39,294 nt of DNA, taken from Planctomycetota bacterium (GTDB lineage: Bacteria; Planctomycetota; Phycisphaerae; Phycisphaerales; UBA1924). The notes below the pieces were generated by a model, which did not search any database, was not told the origin of the DNA, and saw only the letters and a program-made list of their open reading frames with translations. Position numbers and translations under genes: made by a program. Positions 24,104 to 33,052 of the stretch are shown here, piece after piece (position 1 is the first letter of the stretch; each line of letters starts with the position of its first letter). The stretch spans positions 1-39,294 of the forward strand of contig RFGI01000007.1 in assembly GCA_003696725.1 (NCBI GenBank), given 5' to 3'.

Positions 24104-25840
24104 TCACGAGAACAGCGGCGGGCGCCGACGCCAGAGGCCGAACTCCCGCTCCAGAGCCGCGGCCAGGGCCAGCAGGTCCGCGTCGCGGTAGAGCGGCGCC
24201 CAGAGGTTGACGGCGAAGGGCGTGCCGTCGTCACGGAACCCCTGGCGGATGGTGGCGGCGGGCTGCCCGGTCATGTTGGTCAGGGCGTGCAGGGCCCCGT
24301 GCCGCCGCGGCGCGACCAGCGCGTCGATCCCGTCGAAGAGCGCCCCGGCCAGCCGCATGTACCGCCGGCGCAGCCGCCGCGCGTTCATGAACTCGACGGC
24401 CGAGGTCAGCCGCGTCATGCGGAAGGTGTTGGGCCAGGCCTGGTCCGCCTGCCACTTCATGGCGCGGTCGGCGTGGCTGCGCGTCATCGCGTCGAACGCG
24501 GCGGCGGCCTCGACGCTGATGATGAAGAAGATGATCCCGCCGTAGGGCCCCGGCTCGAGCGTCCTGGGCACGAGCGTGCAGCCCAGACGCTCCAGCGTGC
24601 GCAGGGTCTCGGCGTCCTCGTCGGTGGCGCGGTCGGACTCGAACTCGTCCTTGAGGTACCCGACGCGCATGCCGCGCACCGGCCGGGTCATGTCGATGTT
24701 CAGCGGGACGCCGACGGTCGATTCGTCGTCCGGGTCAGGCCCGGCGATCGCGTCCAGGACGTACGCGCAGTCCGGGACGCTGCGGCAGATCGGGCCGACC
24801 TTGTCCAGCGACCAGCACAGCGCCATCGCCCCGGCCCGGCTGACGCGCCCGAACGTCGGGCGGTAGCCCGTCGCCCCGCACCGCGTCGAGGGCGACATGA
24901 TCGAGCCGTACGTCTCCGTCCCCAGCGTGAAGGCGCACAGCCCGGCGGCGACCGAGGCGGCGCTGCCCGCGCTGGAGCCCGACGAGCCCTGCTCGAGATT
25001 CCACGGATTGTTCGTGCGCCCCCCGAACCAGATGTCGCCGTAGGCCAGCGCGCCCAGCGTCGTCTTGGCGACGAGCACCGCGCCGGCCTCGCCCAGGCGC
25101 GCGACCACCGCCGCGTCGCGCTCGGGGACACGGTCCTTGAACGGCTCGGCTCCCCACGTCGTCCGCACACCCGCGGTGTCGAAGAGGTCCTTCGCCGCCC
25201 ACGGCAGGCCGTGCAAGGGGCCCCGGTCCACGCCGCGGGACAGTTCATCGTCGGCGCGGCGCGCCTGCTCCAGCGCGCGCTCCTCCATCAGGGTGACGAC
25301 GGACTCGAGCCGCGGCCCGTGCTCCTTGAACCGCTCGATCGACAGGCGCGTCAGCTCGACGCTGGTGACGTCCCCGCGCCGCAGCCACGCGCCCAGCTCG
25401 GCGATCGAGGCGTACGCGAGGTCGGTCTCGTCGTCGGGGGCGGCGCCGGGGCTGATTCGCTCGTGGCGCGCCCGGCGCGGGCGCGGGTTGAAATTGAAAC
25501 CCGGCAGGCGCGGATCGAAGACCTCCGCCGGCCCTTCGTGATTGGCGAGGTCGGCGCCGCGGATCGCGTCGTACAGCCCGGTCAGCCCCTCGATCGAGTT
25601 GAGGATCTGCTCCCGCTCCTCGGGCGAGAACTCCATGCGGGCGAGCTTCTCCGCCTCGATGATCGTGCGGAGGCTGATCCCCTCCGGCGCCGGGGCGTCG
25701 TCGGCGTCCTCGGGCTGCCGGAGGTGCGCCGCCTCGACGGCGCGGACGGTCCGCGGGATCGCCCCCGCGGCGACCGCGCCCCCCGCCGCGGCCAGGAAGA
25801 GTCTGCGGTCCAGATCGCCGGCGTCGCGCGCTGCGTGCAT
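24104..25840 (-). CDS. Tat-exported amidase-signature hydrolase
   Basis: The 578-residue protein begins with a twin-arginine signal (DRRLFLAAAGGA, Arg12-Arg13) and so is probably exported folded. After a ~120-residue N-terminal region of unknown role comes the amidase-signature core. The catalytic triad is visible: K217 (PWAAKDLFD), the cis-Ser S289 in GSSAGSA, and nucleophile S313 in TETYGSIMSPS. The usual G-G-S before the nucleophile is Y-G-S here. Members hydrolyse amides, from Glu-tRNA(Gln) to aryl amides; the exported location and absence of GatB/GatC argue against a role in tRNA charging. AAGGAG 7 bases upstream fixes ATG 25840. Its substrate is unknown. Confidence 0.88.
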   Translation of the reverse strand: MHAARDAGDLDRRLFLAAAGGAVAAGAIPRTVRAVEAAHLRQPEDADDAPAPEGISLRTIIEAEKLARMEFSPEEREQILNSIEGLTGLYDAIRGADLANHEGPAEVFDPRLPGFNFNPRPRRARHERISPGAAPDDETDLAYASIAELGAWLRRGDVTSVELTRLSIERFKEHGPRLESVVTLMEERALEQARRADDELSRGVDRGPLHGLPWAAKDLFDTAGVRTTWGAEPFKDRVPERDAAVVARLGEAGAVLVAKTTLGALAYGDIWFGGRTNNPWNLEQGSSGSSAGSAASVAAGLCAFTLGTETYGSIMSPSTRCGATGYRPTFGRVSRAGAMALCWSLDKVGPICRSVPDCAYVLDAIAGPDPDDESTVGVPLNIDMTRPVRGMRVGYLKDEFESDRATDEDAETLRTLERLGCTLVPRTLEPGPYGGIIFFIISVEAAAAFDAMTRSHADRAMKWQADQAWPNTFRMTRLTSAVEFMNARRLRRRYMRLAGALFDGIDALVAPRRHGALHALTNMTGQPAATIRQGFRDDGTPFAVNLWAPLYRDADLLALAAALEREFGLWRRRPPLFS

Positions 25841-25895
25841 GGGAGGGCTCCTTGTCGTGGTGCGCCCGGCCACGATACCCGATGCGGGCCGCGGT

Positions 25896-27092
25896 TCAGA
25901 ACACGAACTGCACCTGGGCTCGGACGGCGAACGAGCCCGCCCGGGCGCCGGCGAGCAGCCCCTGCGCCGAGAGAGGCCCCACGAGCGGCGCGTCGTCCAG
26001 GTCGTCCAGAAAGACCTGGGCGTCGAGCGTCACCTTCAGCGAATGCCCGTGGACGAACCACGTCCCGCCGACGGTCAGCGTGCGGAAGACGCCGCCCGGC
26101 GGCCGATCCCCGTCGGGCAGCACCGCGTCGAAGCGCACGAACGATTCGACGGCATCGGTGACAAAGACCGACGCCGACGCGACCACACCCAGGTCGTGGA
26201 ACGTGCCGGCGGGCTCGTCACTTGATCGGCCCAGGACCGCGGCGAAGGCGTGCCAGCCGTCGCCCTCGACCCCGGCGTCGGCGGTCCAGAAGAAACGCGT
26301 CATCGCGCCAAAGCCGGGCGCGCTGGGCGCGCGCTGGGCGTGACCGGCAGCCGCCAGCAGCAGCGCGGGCCCGGCGCCCCGAGGGCTCGAGAAGTCACGG
26401 AACGCGCCCGCCGACCCGATCGGCGTCCACTCGACCCGGCCGGTGACGGCCCAGTCCGCGGCGCCGACCGCCAGGTCCGTGTTGGCGCCGCCGAATCCGT
26501 CGGAGAACGCGATCGCCGCACGGATCTCGCCGCGGGTCAGCACGAGCTCGACGCCCTGGGATCGACCCTGGCCGAACACATCGTTGGTGATCGATCGGTC
26601 CGTCGCCAGCAATCGCTTGGCGCTGGTCAGCTCTTCGCGGGCGAATGGCGGCTTGAACTGCCCGGCGCGGAGCCCGGCGCCCGGCGCGAGCCGCGCGGTG
26701 AGAAACGCGTCGCTGAGGCGCGCCCCGCCCCCGGCCCGGCTGAACGAACTTGTGGCCTTGAACTCGAACCGGCCGTCGGCCGACACACCCTGGATCGTCA
26801 GGCGCGTCCGGCGGAGGCTGAAGCCCGAGTCGAATCCATCGGCGGGCGGCGCGGTTCGGCCCGCGCGCCCCACGGTGTATCGAACCTGCGACCAGCCGGT
26901 CAGCTCCAGCCGGGCGCCCGATGCAGGATCCGCGATCACAAACGCGCCGTCGTGGCCCGAGCCGGCGTCGGTGAGCGCCTCCCCCGCGATTGTCCGTCCC
27001 GTGTGATCGGCGGGTTGAGCCGTCGCGACGCGCGCGACCACAACGGCGACGGCGCCCATCGGCAGCGCCCAGCGGCGTGCGCGCCCGCTCAC
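25896..27092 (-). CDS. OprO/OprP-like outer-membrane porin
   Basis: The 398-residue protein starts at a GTG overlapping the PepSY gene stop (GTGA). It has a signal peptide (MGAVAVVVARVATAQ) and then alternating beta strands typical of the phosphate-selective porin O/P family: ARLELTGWSQVRYT, FSLRRTRLTIQG, GRFEFKATSSFS, the conserved LSDAFLTARLAPGAGLRAGQ followed by KPPFAREELTS, and the final FAVRAQVQFVF ending in Phe. The RxGQFKxPFxxE pattern is diagnostic. The ligand need not be phosphate; relatives carry pyrophosphate or other anions. Tight coupling to a PepSY membrane protein suggests a joint uptake or sensing role. Confidence 0.82.
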   Translation of the reverse strand: MSGRARRWALPMGAVAVVVARVATAQPADHTGRTIAGEALTDAGSGHDGAFVIADPASGARLELTGWSQVRYTVGRAGRTAPPADGFDSGFSLRRTRLTIQGVSADGRFEFKATSSFSRAGGGARLSDAFLTARLAPGAGLRAGQFKPPFAREELTSAKRLLATDRSITNDVFGQGRSQGVELVLTRGEIRAAIAFSDGFGGANTDLAVGAADWAVTGRVEWTPIGSAGAFRDFSSPRGAGPALLLAAAGHAQRAPSAPGFGAMTRFFWTADAGVEGDGWHAFAAVLGRSSDEPAGTFHDLGVVASASVFVTDAVESFVRFDAVLPDGDRPPGGVFRTLTVGGTWFVHGHSLKVTLDAQVFLDDLDDAPLVGPLSAQGLLAGARAGSFAVRAQVQFVF

Positions 27093-27646
27093 GCCCCGGC
27101 CCTGCGACGCCGGCCGGCGCGCCTGGCCCAGATCGGCAGCGCCCACAGGTACACGCCCGTCAGCCAGAGGATGAACAACACCACGCCGCTGGGCAGGAAC
27201 ACCCAGAGCTTGGCCGCCGCGTGGAACCACGACCCGTCGTGGATGGACTCGATCAGGTCGCTCCGGCGGTACGCGACCTGCACGACCTCGCCGGTCGCGG
27301 TGTCGACCTGCACCTCCCAGCGGTTCTTCCCGCGGACCTTGGCGACGCCCTTGTCCGGCCGCACGTCCAGCCGGTCGATGTCGCCCCAGCCGGTGAAGCC
27401 GGCCTCGGGGACGGTCATCGCGGCGTCGAGGATGTCACGCATCGACACGGTCATCCCGTTGTCGGGATCGCCGCCGGCGGCGCCGCGCGCGGTCGGCGGC
27501 TGGATCCACGCCACGTCCTTTTTCAGTTGCAGCAGGATCCCGGAGCCGATCACCGCCGCGATGGGCAGGGCGATCGCGACCGCGCCCCAGCGGTGGGTCT
27601 TGCGGCTCCACTTGTTGACAAACTTGACGGTCGGGTTCCGGCTCAT
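27089..27646 (-). CDS. PepSY-type inner-membrane protein
   Basis: The 185-residue protein has a basic N-terminus (KWSRKTHRWG), a first membrane helix at ~20-41, an extracytoplasmic PepSY-like segment (~65-145; MRDILDAAM, IDRLDVRPDKGVAKVRGKNR and WEVQVDTATGEVVQVAYRR) and a second helix at ~147-171, with HDGSWFHAAAKLWVFLPSG just before it. This is the short form of the PepSY-associated TM family, whose larger members resemble ferric-siderophore reductases encoded beside outer-membrane receptors. Here the partner is a porin, translated from an overlapping start. A possible -10 TATCTT lies at 27676-27681 on the minus strand. Confidence 0.82.
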   Translation of the reverse strand: MSRNPTVKFVNKWSRKTHRWGAVAIALPIAAVIGSGILLQLKKDVAWIQPPTARGAAGGDPDNGMTVSMRDILDAAMTVPEAGFTGWGDIDRLDVRPDKGVAKVRGKNRWEVQVDTATGEVVQVAYRRSDLIESIHDGSWFHAAAKLWVFLPSGVVLFILWLTGVYLWALPIWARRAGRRRRAGA

Positions 27647-27892
27647 CGGGCGCCCTCACGGGGAGTGACCGCGGGAAGATACCGGCGCCCGGCGCGGCGG
27701 TCTTCGCTTATGGGACCGCGGCCGGCCCGCGCCCGCGCGAGTTTGACGGATCGGCGCCGATTCCGAGTGCAGTCGCCGGTAGACTGCCCCGATAACGACG
27801 TGCGCCCCGGCGCCGGTTGCCCCCCGGCGGCCGAGGCCCGTCCTCCGGAGCGAGAGACCAACCCGACCACGCTCACGCAGGAGTTCCGTCCC

Positions 27893-30800
27893 ATGCGCAC
27901 CAGATCTGTTCGTGCCGGCCTCGCCGCGCTCGCCGGCGTCTGCGCCGCCGCCCTTGTCCTGCCCGCGCACGCGCAGGACAACCCGTTTTCGAGCCTGCGC
28001 GCCCGCGGCATCGGCCCGGCGCTCACCAGCGGGCGCATCACCGACGTCGCCGTCAATCCCGCCGACACCAGCGAGTGGTGGGTCGCGTCGGCGTCGGGCG
28101 GGGTGTGGAAGACGACCAACGCCGGCGTCACCTTCGACCCCGTCTTCGACGGCGAGGGGTCCTACTCCATCGGGTGCCTGGCGATCGACCCGAGCAACCC
28201 GAACGTGGTGTGGGTCGGGACCGGCGAGAACAACAGCCAGCGCTCGGTGGGCTTCGGCGACGGCGTGTACAAGACCGTCGACGGCGGGCGCTCCTGGACG
28301 AACCTGGGCCTGCGCGACTCGCAGCACATCGGCATGATCGCGATCGATCCGCGCGACCCCGACACCGTCTACGTCGCGGCCCAGGGGCCGCTGTGGAACG
28401 CCGGGGGCGACCGCGGGCTCTACAAAACGACCAACGGCGGGCAGACCTGGACCCGCGTCCTGCACATCAGCGACCACACCGGCGTCAGCGAGGTCCACAT
28501 GGACCCGCGCGACCCGGACACGCTCTACGCCGTCGCGTACCAGCGCCGCCGGCGCGTCTGGACGCTCATCAACGGCGGGCCCGAGAGCGCCGTCTATAAG
28601 TCCACCGACGCCGGCGCGACCTGGAAGAAGATCACCCGTGGGCTGCCCGGCGTGGACCTGGGCCGGATCGGCCTGGACGTCTCCCCGGCGAACCCCGACG
28701 TCCTGTACGCGATCGTCGAGGCCGCCGACGGCAAGGACGGCTTCTTCCGCTCCACCAACCGCGGCGAGACGTGGGAACGCCGCAGCGGGTACATCACCTC
28801 CAGCCCGCAGTACTACAACGAGATCTTCTGCGACCCGCACGACGTGGACCGTGTCTACGCCGCCGACACCTTCATGCACGTCACGGACGACGGCGGGGCA
28901 ACCTTTGACCGCGTCCCCATGGGCGATCGGCACGTCGACGACCACGCCCTGTGGATCGACCCCGCCGACACGGACCATCTGATCGTCGGCTGCGACGGCG
29001 GGCTGTACGAGTCCTTCGACCGGGCCGCGACCTGGCGCCACTTCACGAACATCCCGGTGACGCAGTTCTACAAGGCCGCCGTCGATTTCTCCGAGCCGTT
29101 CTACTACGTCTACGGCGGGACGCAGGACAACAACACGCTGGGCGGGCCCTCGCGCACCATCGACCGCGTGGGGATCGCCAGCGAGCACTGGTTCGTCACC
29201 GTCGGGGGTGACGGGTTCCAGCCGGCCGTCGACCCCGAGGACCCCAACATCGTCTACAGCGAGTGGCAGTACGCCGGGCTCGTCCGCCACGACCGGCGCT
29301 CCGGCGAGGTCGTCGACATCAAGCCGCGCCAGCGCCCGGGCGACCCGCCCTACGTCTTCAACTGGGACTCGCCCCTGATCATCAGCCCGCACAAGCACAC
29401 CCGGCTGTACTTCGGCGGGCGCCGGGTCTTCCGCTCCGAGGACCGCGGCAACTCCTGGGAGGTCATCAGCGGCGATCTGACCCGCGGCATCGACCGCGAC
29501 ACGCTGGAGGTCATGGGCGAGATCCAGTCCGTCGACGCCGTCGCCAAGCACAACTCGACGTCGATCTTCGGCAACCTCACGGCGATCGCCGAGTCCCCGC
29601 TCGTCGAGGGCCTGCTGTACGCCGGGACGGACGACGGGCTGATCCACGTCTCGGAGAACGGCGGGGGCGACTGGCGCCGGATCGAGGCCTTCCCGACCGT
29701 CCCCGACATGACGTACGTCTCGTACCTCTTCGCGGACCGGCACGACGCGGACACCGTCTACGCCGCGTTCGACAACCACAAGAACGGCGACTTCTCGCCG
29801 TACCTCCTCAAGAGCACGGACCGCGGCGTCACCTGGCGCTCCGTCGCGGGGGACCTGCCCGAGCGCAACACCGTCTACGCCGTCGACCAGGACACCGAGC
29901 GCCCCGGCCTGCTGTTCGTGGGCACGGAGTTCGGCGCCTATTACACCAACGACGGCGGGGCGCACTGGCACAAGATCGCCGGGCTGCCCACCATCGCCGT
30001 GCGCGACGTGAAGGTGCACACGCGCGAGCACGACCTGGTGATGGCGACCTTCGGGCGCGGGTTCTACATCCTCGACGACTACACGCCCCTGCGCCGCACG
30101 GGGGAGGAGCTCGACGCGGACGCCGTCGTCTACCCGATCCGCCCGGCGCGGGCCTACATCGAGGCCAGCCGGCTGGGGATGCCGTCGGGGCGCGGCTTCG
30201 CCGGCTCGTCGTACTACTCGGCGCCCAACCCGCCGTTCGGCGCCCTCATCACCTACCGGCTCAAGGAGGGCGTGATGTCGCGCAAGGAGGCCCGGCAGGA
30301 GCGCGAGAAGAACTCGGGCGTCACGCTCGAGACCTACCCGACAGACGACGACATGCGCGCCGAGATGACCGAGCCGGACCACGGCGTGATCCTCACCATC
30401 CGCGACGACGCGGGCGAGGTCGTCCGCCGGCTCGAGGGCCCGCACGGCGAGGGCGTCCACCGCGTCGCGTGGGACCTGCGGTACCCGCCCGACACGCCGA
30501 TCGCCCTGCGCCGCGGGCCGGACTCGCCGTGGTCCAACCCGGACCGGGGCCCGCTGGCGCTCCCGGGGACGTACACCGTCACCGTCAGCGCGATGAAGGA
30601 CGGCGAGATCCGCGAGCTCAGCGAGCCCGTCGAGTTCGAGGTCGTCCCGCTCAATCTCGCGACGTTCGCCGCGAAGGACCGCGAGGCTGTCCTGGCATTC
30701 CAGCGCAAGGTCGGGCGGCTGCAGCGCGCCGCGTGGGGCGCGATGCGCGCCGTGGGCGAGGCGCAGAGCCGCCTGGACCACCTCGAACGCGCCATCCTCG

Positions 30801-31153
30801 AGACGCCCGGCGCGAACGTGGACCTGCTCCCGCGCTGGAAGACCCTCAACGATCGTCTGCGCGAGATCCGCTTCGCGTTCACCGGCGACAGCGTGCTGGC
30901 CGCTCTGGACGAGCCGACCGACGCGAGCATCGTCGAGCGGGTCGGGGCCATCGTGGGCGACCAGTGGTGGGTGACCTCCCCGCCGACGCAGACGCACCGC
31001 CGGCAGTACGACGCCGCCGCCGCGGAGTTCAAGACCGTGCTGGACGATCTGCGCGACCTGGTCGAGGACGACCTGGCCGACCTGGAGCGGGACCTCGAAG
31101 AGGCCGGCGCCCCCTGGACCCCCGGCCGCCTGCCCGTCTGGAAGCCCGAGTAG
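27893..31153 (+). CDS. Secreted sortilin/VPS10-like BNR beta-propeller protein
   Basis: This 1086-residue protein has a signal peptide (residues 1-24, ending AHAQ) and two stacked beta-propeller halves. At least eleven Asp-box-like units are readable, such as VWKTTNAGVTF, VYKTVDGGRSW, LYKTTNGGQTW, VYKSTDAGATW, FFRSTNRGETW, VFRSEDRGNSW and LLKSTDRGVTW. Residues ~745-900 contain a YRLKEGVMSRKEARQ region and an Ig-like strand set (VVRRLEGPHGEGVHRVAWDLR), and the C-terminus is helical (~920-1086). This is the common bacterial 'VPS10 domain / glycosyl hydrolase BNR' protein; despite the names, enzymatic activity is unproven. AGGAG lies 9 bases before the ATG. A strong terminator follows the stop. 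Confidence 0.9.
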   Translation: MRTRSVRAGLAALAGVCAAALVLPAHAQDNPFSSLRARGIGPALTSGRITDVAVNPADTSEWWVASASGGVWKTTNAGVTFDPVFDGEGSYSIGCLAIDPSNPNVVWVGTGENNSQRSVGFGDGVYKTVDGGRSWTNLGLRDSQHIGMIAIDPRDPDTVYVAAQGPLWNAGGDRGLYKTTNGGQTWTRVLHISDHTGVSEVHMDPRDPDTLYAVAYQRRRRVWTLINGGPESAVYKSTDAGATWKKITRGLPGVDLGRIGLDVSPANPDVLYAIVEAADGKDGFFRSTNRGETWERRSGYITSSPQYYNEIFCDPHDVDRVYAADTFMHVTDDGGATFDRVPMGDRHVDDHALWIDPADTDHLIVGCDGGLYESFDRAATWRHFTNIPVTQFYKAAVDFSEPFYYVYGGTQDNNTLGGPSRTIDRVGIASEHWFVTVGGDGFQPAVDPEDPNIVYSEWQYAGLVRHDRRSGEVVDIKPRQRPGDPPYVFNWDSPLIISPHKHTRLYFGGRRVFRSEDRGNSWEVISGDLTRGIDRDTLEVMGEIQSVDAVAKHNSTSIFGNLTAIAESPLVEGLLYAGTDDGLIHVSENGGGDWRRIEAFPTVPDMTYVSYLFADRHDADTVYAAFDNHKNGDFSPYLLKSTDRGVTWRSVAGDLPERNTVYAVDQDTERPGLLFVGTEFGAYYTNDGGAHWHKIAGLPTIAVRDVKVHTREHDLVMATFGRGFYILDDYTPLRRTGEELDADAVVYPIRPARAYIEASRLGMPSGRGFAGSSYYSAPNPPFGALITYRLKEGVMSRKEARQEREKNSGVTLETYPTDDDMRAEMTEPDHGVILTIRDDAGEVVRRLEGPHGEGVHRVAWDLRYPPDTPIALRRGPDSPWSNPDRGPLALPGTYTVTVSAMKDGEIRELSEPVEFEVVPLNLATFAAKDREAVLAFQRKVGRLQRAAWGAMRAVGEAQSRLDHLERAILETPGANVDLLPRWKTLNDRLREIRFAFTGDSVLAALDEPTDASIVERVGAIVGDQWWVTSPPTQTHRRQYDAAAAEFKTVLDDLRDLVEDDLADLERDLEEAGAPWTPGRLPVWKPE

Positions 31154-31184
31154 CCGACACCCGACAGCCCTCTGACCCACACAC

Positions 31185-31210
31185 ACGCGGGCGCGGGCCC
31201 GCGTTTTTTT
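31185..31210 (+). terminator. Intrinsic terminator after the VPS10-like gene
   Basis: CGCGGGC (31186-31192), loop GCGG, GCCCGCG (31197-31203) form a perfect GC stem, extended by A31185-T31204, followed directly by seven T residues (31204-31210). It is the only textbook Rho-independent terminator in the window and lies 32 bases after the stop, before the convergent propeller gene. Confidence 0.9.
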
Positions 31211-31218
31211 CGTCCGGA

Positions 31219-32943
31219 TCAGGGCGCCCCGGCGGCGTCGAGATAGGGCGCCGCGTCCAGGAGGGTCACGTCGTCGCGCTGGGCGAGCCGTTCGAGGAAC
31301 CAATACTTGTGGGCGGCGCCGAAGGTGATCAGCACGCGCCGGCCCCCGCCGCGCACCGCGTCCAGGTGGCGCTCGATCAGCGCCCAGTGCTTGGCGTTGA
31401 TGCGGCTCCACCCGCCGTCGTCGAGATCGTCGTTGAAAAACTCGTCGTACGGCCCGCCGTAGCCCGCCTTGATCACCCGGTCGTACGCCGGCGAGTGGAT
31501 CACCCGCGGGTTGTCGCGCCCGTCGATCTCGTCCAGCCGGCGCCCCATCTCGGCCATCGCCTCGAGGTGGGCGCGCCACTGGTCGGCGCGGGCCGGGTCG
31601 CGCTGGATCCGCGCCAACGCCGCGTTGCGGTAGTCGTTCATCTCCGCGGTCCAGCCGGCGCACGGCACGATGGTGAAGCCCATCTCGTCCGTGAGCGGGA
31701 AGAGCGCGTCGACGTATTCCGGGAACCGAGAGACCCGCGGCTCGGTGATGGCGTGCGTGTCCCGCCACTGCTGCGCCGCCGCGACCAGCCGGTTGGGCGG
31801 GATCTCGGCGCACACGTCGTCGGGGCGGAACGCGCGGATCACACCGCGCACCACGTCCAGCCCGTAGCGCTCGCTGGTCCGGTGCCCGCCGTGGATCATG
31901 CCGAGGACGAGGACCTCGGTCTTGTTCATCGACGCGGGCGGGGCGGGCGTGTGGCGCGTCATGCGGACGACGGAGACGACGTGATCGCCCTCGCAGGAGA
32001 CGAAGAACCGCTCCCCGTCGGGGTGGGCGCGGACCACGATCGGGATCCTGCCTACGGGGATCGACCCGACCACCGCGCGGGCGTCGAGGTCCAGGACGCT
32101 CAGCGTCGAGCCGCCGGCGTTGTTCACGAGCGCCAGGCCGTCGTCCGCGGTCATGGTGACGGAGAAGGGCCGGGGCCCCACGCCGTCGCGGACGACCGTC
32201 TCGACCTCGAACGACGCGGTGTTGATGAACGCGAGTTCGTTCGCCCCGCCGGACGCGGCGACGTACGACACGTCGTCGTTGGTCAGGGCGCCGCCCTCGG
32301 GCTGCGCGCCGACGGGCGCGCGGGCGCGCACCCGGTCGTTGAGCGTGTCGAGGACCATCACCTCCCCTGAGGCGCGCAGCGGCGTGAAGACGAGGATGCC
32401 GTCGCGCGTCACGCTCGCGGGGTAGGGGCGGTCCGCCGCGGCCCACACCCGGCGCAGCGAGCCGTCGGGGTTGATCTCGCTCAGGAGGTCGGCGAACTCC
32501 GAGACGAGGTAGCGCCGCCCGCCTCGGACCGCGCGAGGCGTGAACAGTGAGCCGCCCGCGCCGACGCGCTGGACCGGCTCGATCGCGCCGCCGGCGAGCG
32601 GGACCCGCACGAGCGACTCGCCACGGAACTGAGTGGCGATCAAGGCGTCGCCGTCCGGCGCGAGCGTGACGTCCAAGGGCGTGGCGCCCGCCTCGAGCGT
32701 CCGGAGCACCTCGTAGGTCTCGGTGTCGATCTCGGCGATCACGTCCGCGCCGGAGCAGGCGACGTAGGCGCGGGACCCATCGGCGCTGAACGCCGTCCCG
32801 TGCGGGTTGTCCGGCACGGGGATGGTCGCGACGACCTCGAACGTCGCCCCGCCGATGCGGAGCGGGTCGATGGGCTGCGCGGGCGCCGGCGCCGGCGCCG
32901 CGAGGGCGGCGAGTGTCAGCAGCGAGGTCACGACGTGTCGCAT
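31219..32943 (-). CDS. YVTN beta-propeller fused to a TraB/TIKI-like domain
   Basis: One uninterrupted 574-codon frame encodes two unrelated parts. Residues 1-22 are a signal peptide ([20 protein letters not shown]). Residues ~30-330 are a YVTN-type seven-bladed propeller with repeats such as [53 protein letters not shown] and [14 protein letters not shown]. Residues ~339-574 begin [16 protein letters not shown] and contain CAEIPP and [10 protein letters not shown]; the two G-x-x-H motifs with an intervening Glu resemble the TraB/PrgY/TIKI fold. No ribosome-binding site precedes internal Met339 (31929) and no stop separates the parts, so a true fusion is likely, though a lost stop between two former genes is possible. 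It would be exported by its signal. Confidence 0.75.
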   Translation of the reverse strand: MRHVVTSLLTLAALAAPAPAPAQPIDPLRIGGATFEVVATIPVPDNPHGTAFSADGSRAYVACSGADVIAEIDTETYEVLRTLEAGATPLDVTLAPDGDALIATQFRGESLVRVPLAGGAIEPVQRVGAGGSLFTPRAVRGGRRYLVSEFADLLSEINPDGSLRRVWAAADRPYPASVTRDGILVFTPLRASGEVMVLDTLNDRVRARAPVGAQPEGGALTNDDVSYVAASGGANELAFINTASFEVETVVRDGVGPRPFSVTMTADDGLALVNNAGGSTLSVLDLDARAVVGSIPVGRIPIVVRAHPDGERFFVSCEGDHVVSVVRMTRHTPAPPASMNKTEVLVLGMIHGGHRTSERYGLDVVRGVIRAFRPDDVCAEIPPNRLVAAAQQWRDTHAITEPRVSRFPEYVDALFPLTDEMGFTIVPCAGWTAEMNDYRNAALARIQRDPARADQWRAHLEAMAEMGRRLDEIDGRDNPRVIHSPAYDRVIKAGYGGPYDEFFNDDLDDGGWSRINAKHWALIERHLDAVRGGGRRVLITFGAAHKYWFLERLAQRDDVTLLDAAPYLDAAGAP

Positions 32944-33039
32944 GGGCGTGCTCCGATGGGGAGGGATCGTCGGCGGGCTGGAGCTGTGCGGGACTGTACG
33001 GCGGCGCGCCCGCCGGTGCGCCGCCCTGGCGTCGCGCTC

Positions 33040-33045
33040 TAGAAT
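33040..33045 (+). promoter_or_regulatory. Leaderless-type -10 box for the dihydrouridine synthase
   Basis: TAGAAT (five of six consensus matches) is followed by 7 bases and then GTG 33053. No Shine-Dalgarno sequence is present, so the message probably starts at or next to the start codon. Confidence 0.5.
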
Positions 33046-33052
33046 CGCCCGC

